Source: Pelagicoccus sp. SDUM812005
GTDB taxonomy: Bacteria > Verrucomicrobiota > Verrucomicrobiia > Opitutales > Opitutaceae
Direction of reading: 5' to 3'
DNA length: 64,000 nucleotides
NCBI RefSeq assembly: GCF_031127875.1
Contig: NZ_JARXIA010000009.1
Location: 1 to 64,000 of the forward strand
Under the pieces are notes generated by a model that worked only from the letters and a program-made list of their open reading frames with translations, searched no databases and was not told where the DNA came from. Every line of letters starts with the position of its first letter. Position 1 is the first letter of the stretch. Both the position numbers and the translations under genes were made by a program. Of the stretch, positions 7,362 to 16,540 are shown piece after piece.

Positions 7362-8149
7362 GCGCGATCGACCTTTCGTATTGGGATCTTGGATTCGCGG
7401 CTTTGCTGGCGGTGGGCTTGGCGGCCTTGTTTCGAGGCATGCGCTTGGGGATTTCCGGCAGTTTGCTGGTAGCGGCGGGGCGGATGATGATCCAGCTGAC
7501 CTTGGTCGGCTATGTGTTGCGTTTCTTGTTCGAGGAAGGCCGCTTGTGGATGGTCGCCTTGATGGCGGCGATAATGCTTACGGTGGCTTCGCGGGAGATC
7601 CTGGCCCGGCAGAAGCGCAAGCTGAGCGGCTGGAGGAGCTGGCGGCTGGGGGCGTCGACCTTGTTCGTCTCCTCGTTCGCGATTTCGCTTTTCGGGCTGC
7701 TGGTGGTGGTGCGGGCGGATCCTTGGTACGCGCCGCAGTACGCGATACCTATCCTGGGAATGATCATCAGTAATACCATGAACGCGATCAGCTTGGGCAT
7801 GGATCGCTTGACGGATGCGATCTACAGCAACCGAAGCGTGGTGGAGCAGCGCTTGGCTCTCGGGCAGAGCGCCCAAGAAGCGATCGGCGGCTATGCGAAG
7901 GACTGTATCCGTGCTGGCATGACGCCGGTAATCAATTCGATGGCGACGGCGGGCATCGTGGCTCTCCCCGGGATGATGACGGGCCAGATCTTGGCGGGGG
8001 CGTCGCCGGTGGAGGCGGTCGAGTACCAGATCGTGATCTGGTTCATGATCGCGGGCGGCAGCGGCTTCGGCATGGCGGTGGCCATCAAGCTGCTCAAGGG
8101 GCAGCTCTTCGACGAGCGCCAGCGCTTGCGGCTGGAGCGCTTGCGCTAG
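7358..8149 (+). CDS. fetB: FetB/UPF0014-type ABC transporter permease
   Basis: A 263-residue inner-membrane protein with about seven hydrophobic helices. Characteristic stretches of the UPF0014 family are PQYAIPILGMIISNTMNAIS near residue 127, LALGQSAQEA near 168 and VALPGMMTGQILAGASPVEA near 206. It is translationally coupled to the ATPase gene upstream. Together they should form a metal (iron) export ABC transporter. The C-terminus is short and basic. A convergent sulP gene begins to end 73 bases downstream. Confidence 0.88.
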   Translation: MSAIDLSYWDLGFAALLAVGLAALFRGMRLGISGSLLVAAGRMMIQLTLVGYVLRFLFEEGRLWMVALMAAIMLTVASREILARQKRKLSGWRSWRLGASTLFVSSFAISLFGLLVVVRADPWYAPQYAIPILGMIISNTMNAISLGMDRLTDAIYSNRSVVEQRLALGQSAQEAIGGYAKDCIRAGMTPVINSMATAGIVALPGMMTGQILAGASPVEAVEYQIVIWFMIAGGSGFGMAVAIKLLKGQLFDERQRLRLERLR

Positions 8150-8197
8150 CGGATCGATTCGATTGCTTGCGAGGAGCCTGCGGCGACGGTGGGCGCT

Positions 8198-8221
8198 GCA
8201 GCCGAGCGGCTGGTCGGCTGC
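8198..8221. terminator. hairpin between convergent fetB and sulP
   Basis: A perfect 8-bp stem GCAGCCGA/TCGGCTGC with an 8-base loop lies between the two convergent stop codons. No clear T-run follows on either strand, so it is only a possible bidirectional terminator. Confidence 0.35.
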
Positions 8222-8222
8222 C

Positions 8223-10040
8223 CTAGTTGCGCTTTTCCTTGGCGTAGATGGAGACCTTGGGGGTGAGGCCGCCGAGGATTTGGCGAGCTCGCTTGAGGGC
8301 CTTGGCGGTGGAGAGGGTGGGGTTGCTTTCCTCGTCGGCGAAGAGGTTGATCGGGTTGATCACCTTGATGATGCCGGAGTTTTCGAAGATGCGCATGGTG
8401 TCGGGGCGGACTTCGCTGACGAGCAGGATGCGGTCGCGCTCGTTCATGTACTTGATGAGTTCTTCGAGGGCCATGCAGCTGGTGGCGTCGAGATTGTGGG
8501 CGTTGCGTAGTTTCATGACCACTACCTTGAGGTTGACGTCGTCGGCCACGCGTCGCATCTGGTCGCGGAAGAGCTCGGAGGCGCCGAAGAAGAGCTCGCC
8601 CTCCACGTGCACGATGGAGACTTCCGGGTCGGAGCGTTGCTCCTTGTCGCTGAGCTGGCCGACTTGCCCGGTTTCGTTGTCGATGGCGACCTCCACGATT
8701 TCGGGGCTGGCCACTTTCTTGAGGAAGAGGGCGATGGAGACGCAGGTGCCGATGTAGATGGCGAAGTCGAGGGCGAAGAGCAGGCCGGTGAGGAAGGTGA
8801 CGTAGAAGGTGATGCTGTCGGACTTGGTGCTCTTGGTTACGATCTTGAGCTGGTGCTTGTTGAGCAGGGAGATGCCGATGGAGATGACCACCACGGCGAG
8901 GGCGGCGGTGGGGACGTACTGCACGAGGCCGGCGAGGGCGTAGGCGCTGGCGAGCATGATGATGCCCGAGTAGAGCCCGGAGATGGGGGTGAAGGCGCCG
9001 GAGCCGACGTTGAGCTGGGAGCGGGTGAGGGAGCCGGAGGCGGCCATGCCGGAGAAGAGGGCGCAGCCTAGGTTGGCCATGCCGGCGGAGAACATTTCTT
9101 GGTTGGCGTTGAGGCGGGCGCCGTCGCGGGCGGCGAGGGACTTGCCGATGGAGTTGCCCTCCAAGGTGCAGAGCAGGGCGATGGCGATGGCGGGGGAGAG
9201 CATCAGGTTGATGTTCTCTTGGCTGATGTTGGTGGGAAGGGTGAGTCCCCATTCGCTGGCGTTGAGCCCCGGCAGGAGGGCGACGGAAAATCCGTCGATG
9301 TATCGGCTGCCTAGATACGCGATGGTCGAGGAAAGGACCAGGGTGACGGCTACGCTGGGAAGCTTTTTGAAGAACTTTTCCAGTACGATGAAGATGGCGG
9401 CAGTGGCGAGGCTGAGCGAGAGGGTGTCCCATTGGACCTCGTCGAGGTGGCGCAGGGTGAGCTCGATGACCTGGAAGAAGGTGGAGGCGGCGGCTTTCTC
9501 GTCGGGCGTGAAGTCGAAGCCGAGCGTTTTGCGCAGCTGGTTGGCGATGATGAGGGAGGCGGCGGCGGTGATGTAGCCGGTGATGACGGTGCGGGAAACG
9601 TATTGGATGAGGCTGGCTACCCGCACGATGGCTCCGATGACCAGCACGATGCCGACCAGCAGGAGGAGTAGCGGGATCTTGGATACCGCTTCCTGCTCGG
9701 ATACGATGCCGAGGGCGGTGAAGGAGCTGAGGACCATGACGGAGGTCGCGTTCGTGGGTCCGAGGGTGATGTACTTGGACCCGGCGAAGAAGGCGCCGAT
9801 CACGGTGGCCACTACGGAGCCGAAGATGCCGTAGCGCAGGGGGAGGCCGGCGATGGCGGCGTAGGCCATGCCTTGGGGGAAGGCGAGCAGGGCTACGTTG
9901 AAGGCGGCTCGGAGGTCGCCGGAGAAGGCGACTTTGTTGTAGCCGGCTGCGGTTTTCCGGAGGGGGAAGAGGTCGAGCCCGAGGCTGCGCTTCTTGGCGG
10001 GCTTGCTATCAGTGGTGTGGCTTGCCTGAGAGTCTGACAT
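8223..10040 (-). CDS. SulP family anion transporter with STAS domain
   Basis: A 605-residue inner-membrane protein. After a polar N-terminus the transport domain carries the SulP signature region VALLAFPQGMAYAAIAGLPL (about residues 40-60) and GPTNATSVMVL, with 10-12 hydrophobic helices. A cytoplasmic STAS domain occupies roughly residues 455-585 (VEGELFFGASELF; LRNAHNLDATSCMALEEL). SulP proteins move sulfate, bicarbonate, dicarboxylates or chloride; the substrate cannot be read from sequence. The frame is open further upstream, but the ATG at 10040 (MSDSQ) fits the family; no Shine-Dalgarno sequence precedes it. Confidence 0.9.
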   Translation of the reverse strand: MSDSQASHTTDSKPAKKRSLGLDLFPLRKTAAGYNKVAFSGDLRAAFNVALLAFPQGMAYAAIAGLPLRYGIFGSVVATVIGAFFAGSKYITLGPTNATSVMVLSSFTALGIVSEQEAVSKIPLLLLLVGIVLVIGAIVRVASLIQYVSRTVITGYITAAASLIIANQLRKTLGFDFTPDEKAAASTFFQVIELTLRHLDEVQWDTLSLSLATAAIFIVLEKFFKKLPSVAVTLVLSSTIAYLGSRYIDGFSVALLPGLNASEWGLTLPTNISQENINLMLSPAIAIALLCTLEGNSIGKSLAARDGARLNANQEMFSAGMANLGCALFSGMAASGSLTRSQLNVGSGAFTPISGLYSGIIMLASAYALAGLVQYVPTAALAVVVISIGISLLNKHQLKIVTKSTKSDSITFYVTFLTGLLFALDFAIYIGTCVSIALFLKKVASPEIVEVAIDNETGQVGQLSDKEQRSDPEVSIVHVEGELFFGASELFRDQMRRVADDVNLKVVVMKLRNAHNLDATSCMALEELIKYMNERDRILLVSEVRPDTMRIFENSGIIKVINPINLFADEESNPTLSTAKALKRARQILGGLTPKVSIYAKEKRN

Positions 10041-10188
10041 GGTAGGAGGAGGGCGAACTGGGAGGACCCGGTGCTGTTTTGCTGCAATGTGTCCAGAAAG
10101 GTGGGGCATGCAAGCGAAGGATTGACCGGCGCGACGCCTCGCAATCTGTGTTTGCGGTCCAAGGCATTGCGCCTTGAATGGGCCGCTC

Positions 10189-11907
10189 ATGAGTTCGAAC
10201 GAGTCCAGTATCGCCAGTGAAGACTGCCGCAGCGCGGCGGCCGATGTGGTTTGCCTTTTCCTGGGCAACAGCAAGATCGTGACGCGTCGCGGCCAAAATT
10301 GCGGCAAGTTGAAGGCCTTCGCGAGCGGTCCGGAGGCGGCGCGGGAGGCGAGTTCTCGACTGGAGGAGCTCGGTCGGACGGAAAAATTGGTAGAGATCGA
10401 GCCGGGGCTCTTTTTCGCGGCGCTCGACGAGATGGAGCTGCCGGAAGCGCTCGAGCAGGAGGGGTGGTTCGCGGTGCCCTTGCGCGACTTCTACGAGGAG
10501 AGCAAGCTGCCGAAAGAGGCGCTTTCGCGGGTCCGGGCCAACGCGATCCGCATCCCCTACTTATATCTCAATACAAATGAATACATCTACCGCTTTCGGG
10601 CGGAGAAGGAGCGGAACCGCAAAATCTACCAAGTGGACGACAGTTCGGTGGCCCTTTACCACAGCGCCCTGTGCGATGCCATCAAGGCGGTGAAGCGGGC
10701 CAAGGAGCGCTCGGCGACCACGCCGGCTTTTCTCGACTTCGGCGCGACCGAGTTCCTCTTGCCGAGCCATTTCGGTTTCTGTTTGGGAGTACAGAACGCG
10801 ATCGAGCGGGCCTACGAGACCTTGGCGGCCAATCCCGGCAAGCGGGTCTTCATGCTCAGCGAGCTGATCCACAACCCCTTCGTCAACCAGGACCTGCAGT
10901 CCCGCGGGCTCAAGTACCTGCAGAGCGACAAGGGGGTGCCGCAGCTGGAGGCGGAAACGGGGCGTCCCTACTGGGACAGCTTGAGCGACCAGGACATCGT
11001 GATCATTCCCGCCTTCGGCGCCCGCGACGAGGACAAGCTTCGCCTCATCGAGCGCGGCCTGCCGATCCGGCAGTACGACGCCACCTGCATGCTGGTGGAA
11101 AAGGTTTGGAAGGCGGCTCGCCGCTACGGCCAGCAAGGCTATACCATCGTGATCCACGGCAAGGCCGAGCACGAGGAAACCAAGGCCACCTTCTCCAACA
11201 GCGCCAAGTACGCGCCTTCGGTGGTGATTCGCGACATGAAGGAAGCGGCCATGCTGGGCGACGTGATCCGGGCCGAGACGGAGGCGGAGAAGCGCCGCTT
11301 GTTCGAGCCCTTCCTGTCCCGCTCCTCGGTCGGCTTCGATCCGAGCAAGGACCTGGATCGCTTGGCCTTGGTGAACCAGACCACCCTGTTGCGAAACGAG
11401 ACCCTGAAGATCATCGCCTACCTCGAGGAGACGCTGACTTCGACCTACGGCGAGGCCCATATCACGGACCATCTGGCCATGAGCAGCAAGGGCGACACCC
11501 TTTGCTACGCGACCCAGGTCAACCAGGACGCGCTCGCCAAGGCCTTGGACGAGGACATCGACGCGGCCATCGTGGTGGGCGGCAAGAACAGCTCCAACAC
11601 CTTCCAGCTCTTCCGGCTCTGCCAAGAGCGCTTCGGGGATCGGGCCTTCTATATCCAGAGCGAGGCGAACATCCTTTCCCGTTCCGAGGTGGAGCATTTC
11701 ATCTTTCCCTACGACCCGAAGGATCCCAAGCAAGGGGTCATGGAAAAGCGGGCCTTCCTGCCGGAGAATGAGCGTATCCGCGTCCTCGTGACAGGGGGAG
11801 CGTCCTGTCCGGACGGGATTTTGCAGCAGATCATCTGTCGCATCAACAGCTTCTTCCCGCCGGAGCGGATCCGCTCCATCGAGAGCGTGCTCGCCGATTT
11901 CGAGTAG
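10189..11907 (+). CDS. ispH: 4-hydroxy-3-methylbut-2-enyl diphosphate reductase, long type
   Basis: IspH makes IPP and DMAPP in the last step of the MEP isoprenoid pathway using a 4Fe-4S cluster. The three cluster cysteines are C198 (GFCLGVQNAIERA), C300 (DATCMLVEKVW) and C540 (GGASCPDGI). At 572 residues it is far longer than the E. coli enzyme (316). Internal motifs HGKAEHEETKAT, NQTTLLRNET and VVGGKNSSNT match the plant/cyanobacterial branch as I know it. About 190 residues precede the first cysteine and contain no motif I recognise. The ATG at 10189 is chosen over an in-frame TTG at 10174. It is divergent from sulP. Confidence 0.93.
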   Translation: MSSNESSIASEDCRSAAADVVCLFLGNSKIVTRRGQNCGKLKAFASGPEAAREASSRLEELGRTEKLVEIEPGLFFAALDEMELPEALEQEGWFAVPLRDFYEESKLPKEALSRVRANAIRIPYLYLNTNEYIYRFRAEKERNRKIYQVDDSSVALYHSALCDAIKAVKRAKERSATTPAFLDFGATEFLLPSHFGFCLGVQNAIERAYETLAANPGKRVFMLSELIHNPFVNQDLQSRGLKYLQSDKGVPQLEAETGRPYWDSLSDQDIVIIPAFGARDEDKLRLIERGLPIRQYDATCMLVEKVWKAARRYGQQGYTIVIHGKAEHEETKATFSNSAKYAPSVVIRDMKEAAMLGDVIRAETEAEKRRLFEPFLSRSSVGFDPSKDLDRLALVNQTTLLRNETLKIIAYLEETLTSTYGEAHITDHLAMSSKGDTLCYATQVNQDALAKALDEDIDAAIVVGGKNSSNTFQLFRLCQERFGDRAFYIQSEANILSRSEVEHFIFPYDPKDPKQGVMEKRAFLPENERIRVLVTGGASCPDGILQQIICRINSFFPPERIRSIESVLADFE

Positions 11908-11977
11908 CGGGAGGCGTGCTGCGGCTTCGAGCTGCTTGCAGGGGAGCATTCGTAGTTTTCCGATTCTCGTCCTTGAC

Positions 11978-12027
11978 CGGTATCCCTCTACGAAGTTATA
12001 CCGATACCCAAGGCAACCGCCTTCGTA
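11978..12027. promoter_or_regulatory. overlapping inverted repeats before the six-gene operon
   Basis: CGGTAT/ATACCG (11978-11983 and 11999-12004) interleaves with TACGAAG/CTTCGTA (11989-11995 and 12021-12027). They lie 30-80 bases before the ATG of the coiled-coil gene, where a promoter or operator is expected. No -35/-10 pair is obvious. Confidence 0.25.
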
Positions 12028-12056
12028 TTAGTCCCTAACCCCTTGAAATCAATCCC

Positions 12057-13385
12057 ATGACAGCTAGCACAGCTTCCGAAGACCTCCTCGCTTCACTCCG
12101 TTCCGAAACCGAAAGCTCGCTTTCCCGCATCAAGGAACGCGGCGGCCAGGACCTCACCCACAAGATTGCGGAGCTCGAATCCCAGCTCGAAGACGCCGCC
12201 AAAATAAAGAACACCGAAGAGCGCAACATCCGCATGGACGTGCTCAAGGCGGACTTCGACAAGCTTCGTTCCGAGCTAAATGCGGAGGAGGCGGACCTTT
12301 CCCAAGCGGTTCTCGGCTTGAACGCCCTCATGAACGAGATGGGCGAGGAGTACGCGGATCTGCAGAAGCTCTCCCCCGAGGAGCAGAAGGTCATAGACGA
12401 AGCCCAGGAAGGCGTGGCCAAGGCCGAGTCGGCCCTGCTCAAGGTCGAGGATGCGCCCGGCTGGAAGTTCATTTTCTCGTCCCGCGAAAAGTCGCTTCGC
12501 GAGGCGAAGGAAGGCATCGAGGCCGCCAAGCAGGGAGTCGCCGCTGCCGAGTCCAAGGCCAAGGCCATGGCTCGCGACCGCTTGATGAAGGCGGACATCG
12601 AGGAGAGCTTGCAGGAGTTCATGTTCAAGGTGCAGAAGACGATCGAGATCATGGAGAACCGCTCCGTGGAGATCGTGAAGCAGCTCGAGGCGGTCAGCAT
12701 CCGCAAGGCCGAAGCCTTCCGCGTGAAGGAAGAGGCGGCCAAGGTGCTCGAGGAATTGGATACGCGGCTCAACCAGCAGGAAGCGGAGATGCGTTCCGCG
12801 GAAGAGCAAATCGAATCGCTCGCCAACGGCTCCTCCGAGTACGTCGCCCAGGAGAAGGCCCTCTCGGCCTTGCGGGCCGCGGTCGAGGAGACGCGCGGCA
12901 AGCGCAACGAAGCGTTGGTGCTCTTCCAGTCCAAGGAACGCTTCGCTGCCGAGCTCGACGTGCACGAGAAGTCGCAGATGAAGTTGCGCGACAACCAGCG
13001 GGCTTGGATTACCCTGCTCAAGTCCGACACGGAGGAGCGCCTGATCACCTTCCGTTCGCGCCTGGAAGCGATGAAGGCGATGAGCGACCAGGATGTGGCT
13101 CAGAACCTGGACAATCTCGGAACTGCTATCGACAAGAGCAACGTGGACTTCATGGCCAAGGTCGGATCCGCCTCCGATCAGCGCCGCATGGAAATGATCG
13201 AGAGCCAGCCCGACCGCATCAAGCGCATCGAGGAAGCCCGCGCCGCTCAAGCGGAGGCCCAGGCCCAGATCCGCGAACGCGAGCGCGAAGCCCTCGAAAA
13301 GTTCCGCGAGCGCTACGGCATCGATCCCATGGATTCCTCCTTCTTCACCTATGCGGATGGGGAAGGCGCTTCCAAGGAAGCCTAG
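12057..13385 (+). CDS. large coiled-coil protein, first gene of the AAA+ operon
   Basis: A 442-residue, highly charged, almost entirely helical protein without signal peptide or membrane helix, so cytoplasmic. Coiled-coil character spans about residues 25-85, 100-190, 205-310 and 375-425. A short break near GWKFIFSSREKS (about 140) may be a hinge. It could act as a scaffold or as a substrate/adaptor for the AAA+ ATPase two genes downstream. A remote relation to TelA-like proteins crossed my mind, but no diagnostic motif is visible. Thirty bases separate it from the next gene. Function unknown. Confidence 0.85.
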   Translation: MTASTASEDLLASLRSETESSLSRIKERGGQDLTHKIAELESQLEDAAKIKNTEERNIRMDVLKADFDKLRSELNAEEADLSQAVLGLNALMNEMGEEYADLQKLSPEEQKVIDEAQEGVAKAESALLKVEDAPGWKFIFSSREKSLREAKEGIEAAKQGVAAAESKAKAMARDRLMKADIEESLQEFMFKVQKTIEIMENRSVEIVKQLEAVSIRKAEAFRVKEEAAKVLEELDTRLNQQEAEMRSAEEQIESLANGSSEYVAQEKALSALRAAVEETRGKRNEALVLFQSKERFAAELDVHEKSQMKLRDNQRAWITLLKSDTEERLITFRSRLEAMKAMSDQDVAQNLDNLGTAIDKSNVDFMAKVGSASDQRRMEMIESQPDRIKRIEEARAAQAEAQAQIREREREALEKFRERYGIDPMDSSFFTYADGEGASKEA

Positions 13386-13415
13386 TTTTCGCCTTCGTAG
13401 CCAATTTCCAAATAC

Positions 13416-14534
13416 ATGAGCCTGACCAAGAAATTGGCCGAGAGCGGGGACTTCGTATCCTTGCCCAAAGAGGACGACTACCTCTTGTACTTCGAGCAGA
13501 TCAAGCGCGTGTGCAACGCGCTGGACGCGTGGTGCGAGCAGCAAGCCGCCGGCGGAGCGGAGGAGTCGAAGGTGCTTCGCCTCTTTTTGTCCCGTTTTTT
13601 GAATACGGTCGAACTGTTGCGAGAGCGGCAGCGCTTCCGTCCGGACAAGAACCTGAAGATCGATCTGAACGAGTCGGGGTTTCCGCACTTGATCGGACTG
13701 CAGGAGCTCAATGCCGACCTCTTGGGCAGCGCGGATCGCCTCAAGAAGCTTCCTTCCATGAACAATTTGAAGGAGGACGCCCTCAACGAATTGTTTGAAA
13801 CCAAGGCGGAGCCCTTGGGTACGCTGGGGTTGATGGCGGAGCGGAACTATCTGGAGCGATTGCGGGAGGCGGATTTCATGTCGCCCTTCCGCTTCGCCGG
13901 GGTCCAGCTGCGCGGCAAGAAAGGCCGCCGGCGCCACTACCTTTGCGCGTGGAGCTGCTACAACGCCACCGACAACCTTCCCTATGTGCACACCATGCTC
14001 TTTGAGCAAGACACGCGGGAGACGGCCTTGGAGAAGAAGGGGGAAAGCTACGAAGAGCTGAAGTCGATCATCAGCAACGAAGGCCGTCGCGTGCCGCCGC
14101 TTGCGGTCCTGGCGATGGCGATCGACAACCACTTGGAAGGCATCCACCCAAAGATCCTAAAGCGCACCAAGATCGGTCCGCTCGCTCTGCCGCGTTTCAC
14201 CTTCGACCAAGGTCCGATTGCCCTGATGGTGAAGGGCCTGGCCAAGCCGACCGAGTTCAGCGTGGAGATTACCACGGAAACGGTTTTTTCCACGACCGAG
14301 GTGATCAAGGAAAAGGGCGGCTGGCTGCGTCCCGACAAAGTCCGGGAGGTATTCGCGATTCCAGAGAACGATCTGGAGTGCTTCATGGCGAAGACTTCCC
14401 GTATCCATAAATACTTACTGTTGCCGCACCACCTCATGCAGCACTTGCGATCCAGCGATCCCGAGGCCCAGAAGCTCTACGAGCAGCACGAGCTCTACGC
14501 CTACGACGATCAGCTTTCCGTCTATCAAATTTAG
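13416..14534 (+). CDS. uncharacterised soluble protein of the AAA+ operon
   Basis: A 372-residue protein with no signal peptide or transmembrane segment. The N-terminal 130 residues look helical. The centre contains a beta-rich part with RFAGVQLRGKKGRRRHYLCA near 160 and YNATDNLPYVHTMLFEQDTR near 180. The C-terminal part includes GPIALMVKGLAKPTEFSVEI and a helical end. I do not recognise the family. Spacing of 30 bases upstream and 17 downstream places it firmly in the operon. A regulatory or adaptor role for the ATPase is possible by context only. Confidence 0.82.
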   Translation: MSLTKKLAESGDFVSLPKEDDYLLYFEQIKRVCNALDAWCEQQAAGGAEESKVLRLFLSRFLNTVELLRERQRFRPDKNLKIDLNESGFPHLIGLQELNADLLGSADRLKKLPSMNNLKEDALNELFETKAEPLGTLGLMAERNYLERLREADFMSPFRFAGVQLRGKKGRRRHYLCAWSCYNATDNLPYVHTMLFEQDTRETALEKKGESYEELKSIISNEGRRVPPLAVLAMAIDNHLEGIHPKILKRTKIGPLALPRFTFDQGPIALMVKGLAKPTEFSVEITTETVFSTTEVIKEKGGWLRPDKVREVFAIPENDLECFMAKTSRIHKYLLLPHHLMQHLRSSDPEAQKLYEQHELYAYDDQLSVYQI

Positions 14535-14551
14535 CCCCATCGCCTTATCCC

Positions 14552-16525
14552 ATGCCCGCTAGAGATTCCTCTCACCTACCCGTAACCGAACAAGACCTGT
14601 CCAAGAACCTGGACCACGCCAACGCCTTGCTGACCAAGGTTTCCTGGAAGCCCAAGGCCCCGTCCAGCGGTTCCGCTCCCAAGAGCGAGGAAGGTCGCTG
14701 GCGTCCGTCGACCGACTACAGTTCCCCTGCGTCCGAAAGCAGCGTTTCGCTGGTGAAGATCGCGAAGCATGTCAGCAAGGATCCGCTCCTGCTGACGGAC
14801 AATGTGAACCACACCCTTACGGTCGTACGCAGAGGAATCATGCTCGGCTTGCACATCGCCCGCGCCTACGGACAGGCGGCGGGGCTGGAGCGGCTGGTGC
14901 AGCAAAACCGCTTGGGCCGCCTCACGCAGGCCCAGCAGACGGAGTTTTACGACAAGCACCACGCGAGCTCCGCGGTGGGGCTCTTCTCCGCGTCCGCCTT
15001 TATCCGCTGGCAGCTCGAGCAGTTCGAGAGCGAAGAGTTGGCGGGCAAGGTCATGGAGTTTCCGGGGATTCCGGAAGTGGACCTTTCCAATCCGCTGAAG
15101 TCGATGGAATGCGCGGTTTTCTATTTCGGTTCCATGGTGCAAAGTAGTGGAATCGTAAATACGGATTTGGACCTCGTGAAGTTCGCGTCCTTGTACTTCG
15201 AGGCCATGGCTGAGGAAGTGCGATCGCGGGCAAACTCCTTGCGTCACTGCGAATTCTTTACGGAGGTTTCCTATCAGCTGGAAGGCTCCGAGTTCGTCTT
15301 GGAAGGCTTTGCCGACATGGCGAGCGCTTCGGTTGCGACGGTCGAGTTCAACCGCGTACGCTTCGACGACATCGTGGGCAACCGCGCCGCCAAGCACGAA
15401 GCCAAGCGGCTGGCCCAGCGCTTGGCCTGCTACGATCCGGCGGTGGGTCGGAATCCTTTCATGGAGCTGGGCAGCATGTCGCTCGTGCGCATGGGCTACG
15501 GAAAGCCCGGCACCGGCAAGAGCCTGCAGATCGCCGCGACCGCGACCTTGCTCGACGAGTACTGCCAGAAGCTCGGCCTGCCGTTTCTCTTTTGGCCGTT
15601 GCCGGACAATTTGATTTCCACCTTCCAAGGCGGTTCCGCGGAGCGGGCGGTTTCTTGGATGAAGCGTATCCAAGATCCGGATAAGGTCATCTACGCTCCG
15701 ATCGATGATGCGGAGAACAATTTCGAAGAGCGTTCCCGCCAGGGCGTATCTGCAGGGGTGCGGGAAGTGATCGGCGTATTTCTCCGCTACACGGAAGGCG
15801 CCTACGCCATTCGCCGCGGCAATGCGGTGCTGGAGTTTTTCACCAATTTGCCGGAGCAGATCGACCGGGCGGTACTGTCCCGCGTGCAGGCCCGTTTCCC
15901 GATCAACGGGGCGGAGAGCCGCGAGGATTTCTTGGATCAGGACCACCTTTGGTGGCGGAAGCTGGAAAGCATACGCGAGGGCTTCGTGGCGATGAAGGAT
16001 CCGGCGGACTACGAGTACTTGAGCGCCCAGAGCAGCTTCGCGAGCTTGGGCGACCTGGAAAAGACGCAGGAGCAGGAGTTGGGCTTGAACGACGAGCGGC
16101 TGGCTTCGCGCTTGGCCTCCTTGGAGACGGAGCATCAGGTGGGCGAGCAAGAGTATTTCGCGAAGCTGTACCAAGGCGTTTTGGAAGTGTATCCGTTTTT
16201 CTCCTCGCGAGACGTTCGCAACATCCAGCAGCAGGTCAGCAATCGCATCACCGACTTCGACATGCCGGACGAATGGTTCGAGGATACGGAACTCTTTTTC
16301 GGGCAGAGCTACGAGCGGCGAGTGGAGATGTTGCGCGATCTGATGCGGGAGAACATGAAGGGGCTTTCCTTCTCGGAGATCCGCCAGCGCGAGGTATTCA
16401 AGTACCTGAACAGCCTTGCGGAAATCGCGAATGCGGACCGCGAGCGCGAGATCGAGCGCCTGATGCATTCGATGGAGTATCAAGGCGAAGCGGCTCGCCG
16501 GTTGGAGAGGAAGTCAGGGGCGTAG
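14552..16525 (+). CDS. AAA+ ATPase, core of the six-gene operon
   Basis: A 657-residue cytoplasmic ATPase. About 300 N-terminal residues precede the AAA+ module and show no family I know. Walker A is GKPGTGKS (317-324). The Walker B position reads VIYAPIDDAE (379-388), with Asp-Asp where Asp-Glu is usual. Sensor 1 is N432 in FFTNLPEQID, followed by SRVQARF, where R444 may be an arginine finger. A helical C-terminal region (about 500-655) includes ERRVEMLRDLMRENMKG. Hexameric remodelling of a protein target is the default AAA+ role. Neighbours suggest the target is at or near the inner membrane, but this is inference. Confidence 0.85.
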   Translation: MPARDSSHLPVTEQDLSKNLDHANALLTKVSWKPKAPSSGSAPKSEEGRWRPSTDYSSPASESSVSLVKIAKHVSKDPLLLTDNVNHTLTVVRRGIMLGLHIARAYGQAAGLERLVQQNRLGRLTQAQQTEFYDKHHASSAVGLFSASAFIRWQLEQFESEELAGKVMEFPGIPEVDLSNPLKSMECAVFYFGSMVQSSGIVNTDLDLVKFASLYFEAMAEEVRSRANSLRHCEFFTEVSYQLEGSEFVLEGFADMASASVATVEFNRVRFDDIVGNRAAKHEAKRLAQRLACYDPAVGRNPFMELGSMSLVRMGYGKPGTGKSLQIAATATLLDEYCQKLGLPFLFWPLPDNLISTFQGGSAERAVSWMKRIQDPDKVIYAPIDDAENNFEERSRQGVSAGVREVIGVFLRYTEGAYAIRRGNAVLEFFTNLPEQIDRAVLSRVQARFPINGAESREDFLDQDHLWWRKLESIREGFVAMKDPADYEYLSAQSSFASLGDLEKTQEQELGLNDERLASRLASLETEHQVGEQEYFAKLYQGVLEVYPFFSSRDVRNIQQQVSNRITDFDMPDEWFEDTELFFGQSYERRVEMLRDLMRENMKGLSFSEIRQREVFKYLNSLAEIANADREREIERLMHSMEYQGEAARRLERKSGA

Positions 16526-16540
16526 CCCTGTACCCAAATT

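Noticed and set aside
10561-11949. Minus-strand open frame opposite ispH
   Set aside because: ispH is unequivocal and the antisense frame lacks any recognisable domain.
12276-14147. Long minus-strand open frame opposite the coiled-coil and following gene
   Set aside because: It spans two real plus-strand genes and their gap, has a composition of mirrored codons, and shows no motif; typical antisense openness of high-GC DNA.
14576-16483. Long minus-strand open frame opposite the AAA+ ATPase gene
   Set aside because: The plus strand has clear AAA+ motifs; the antisense translation has none.
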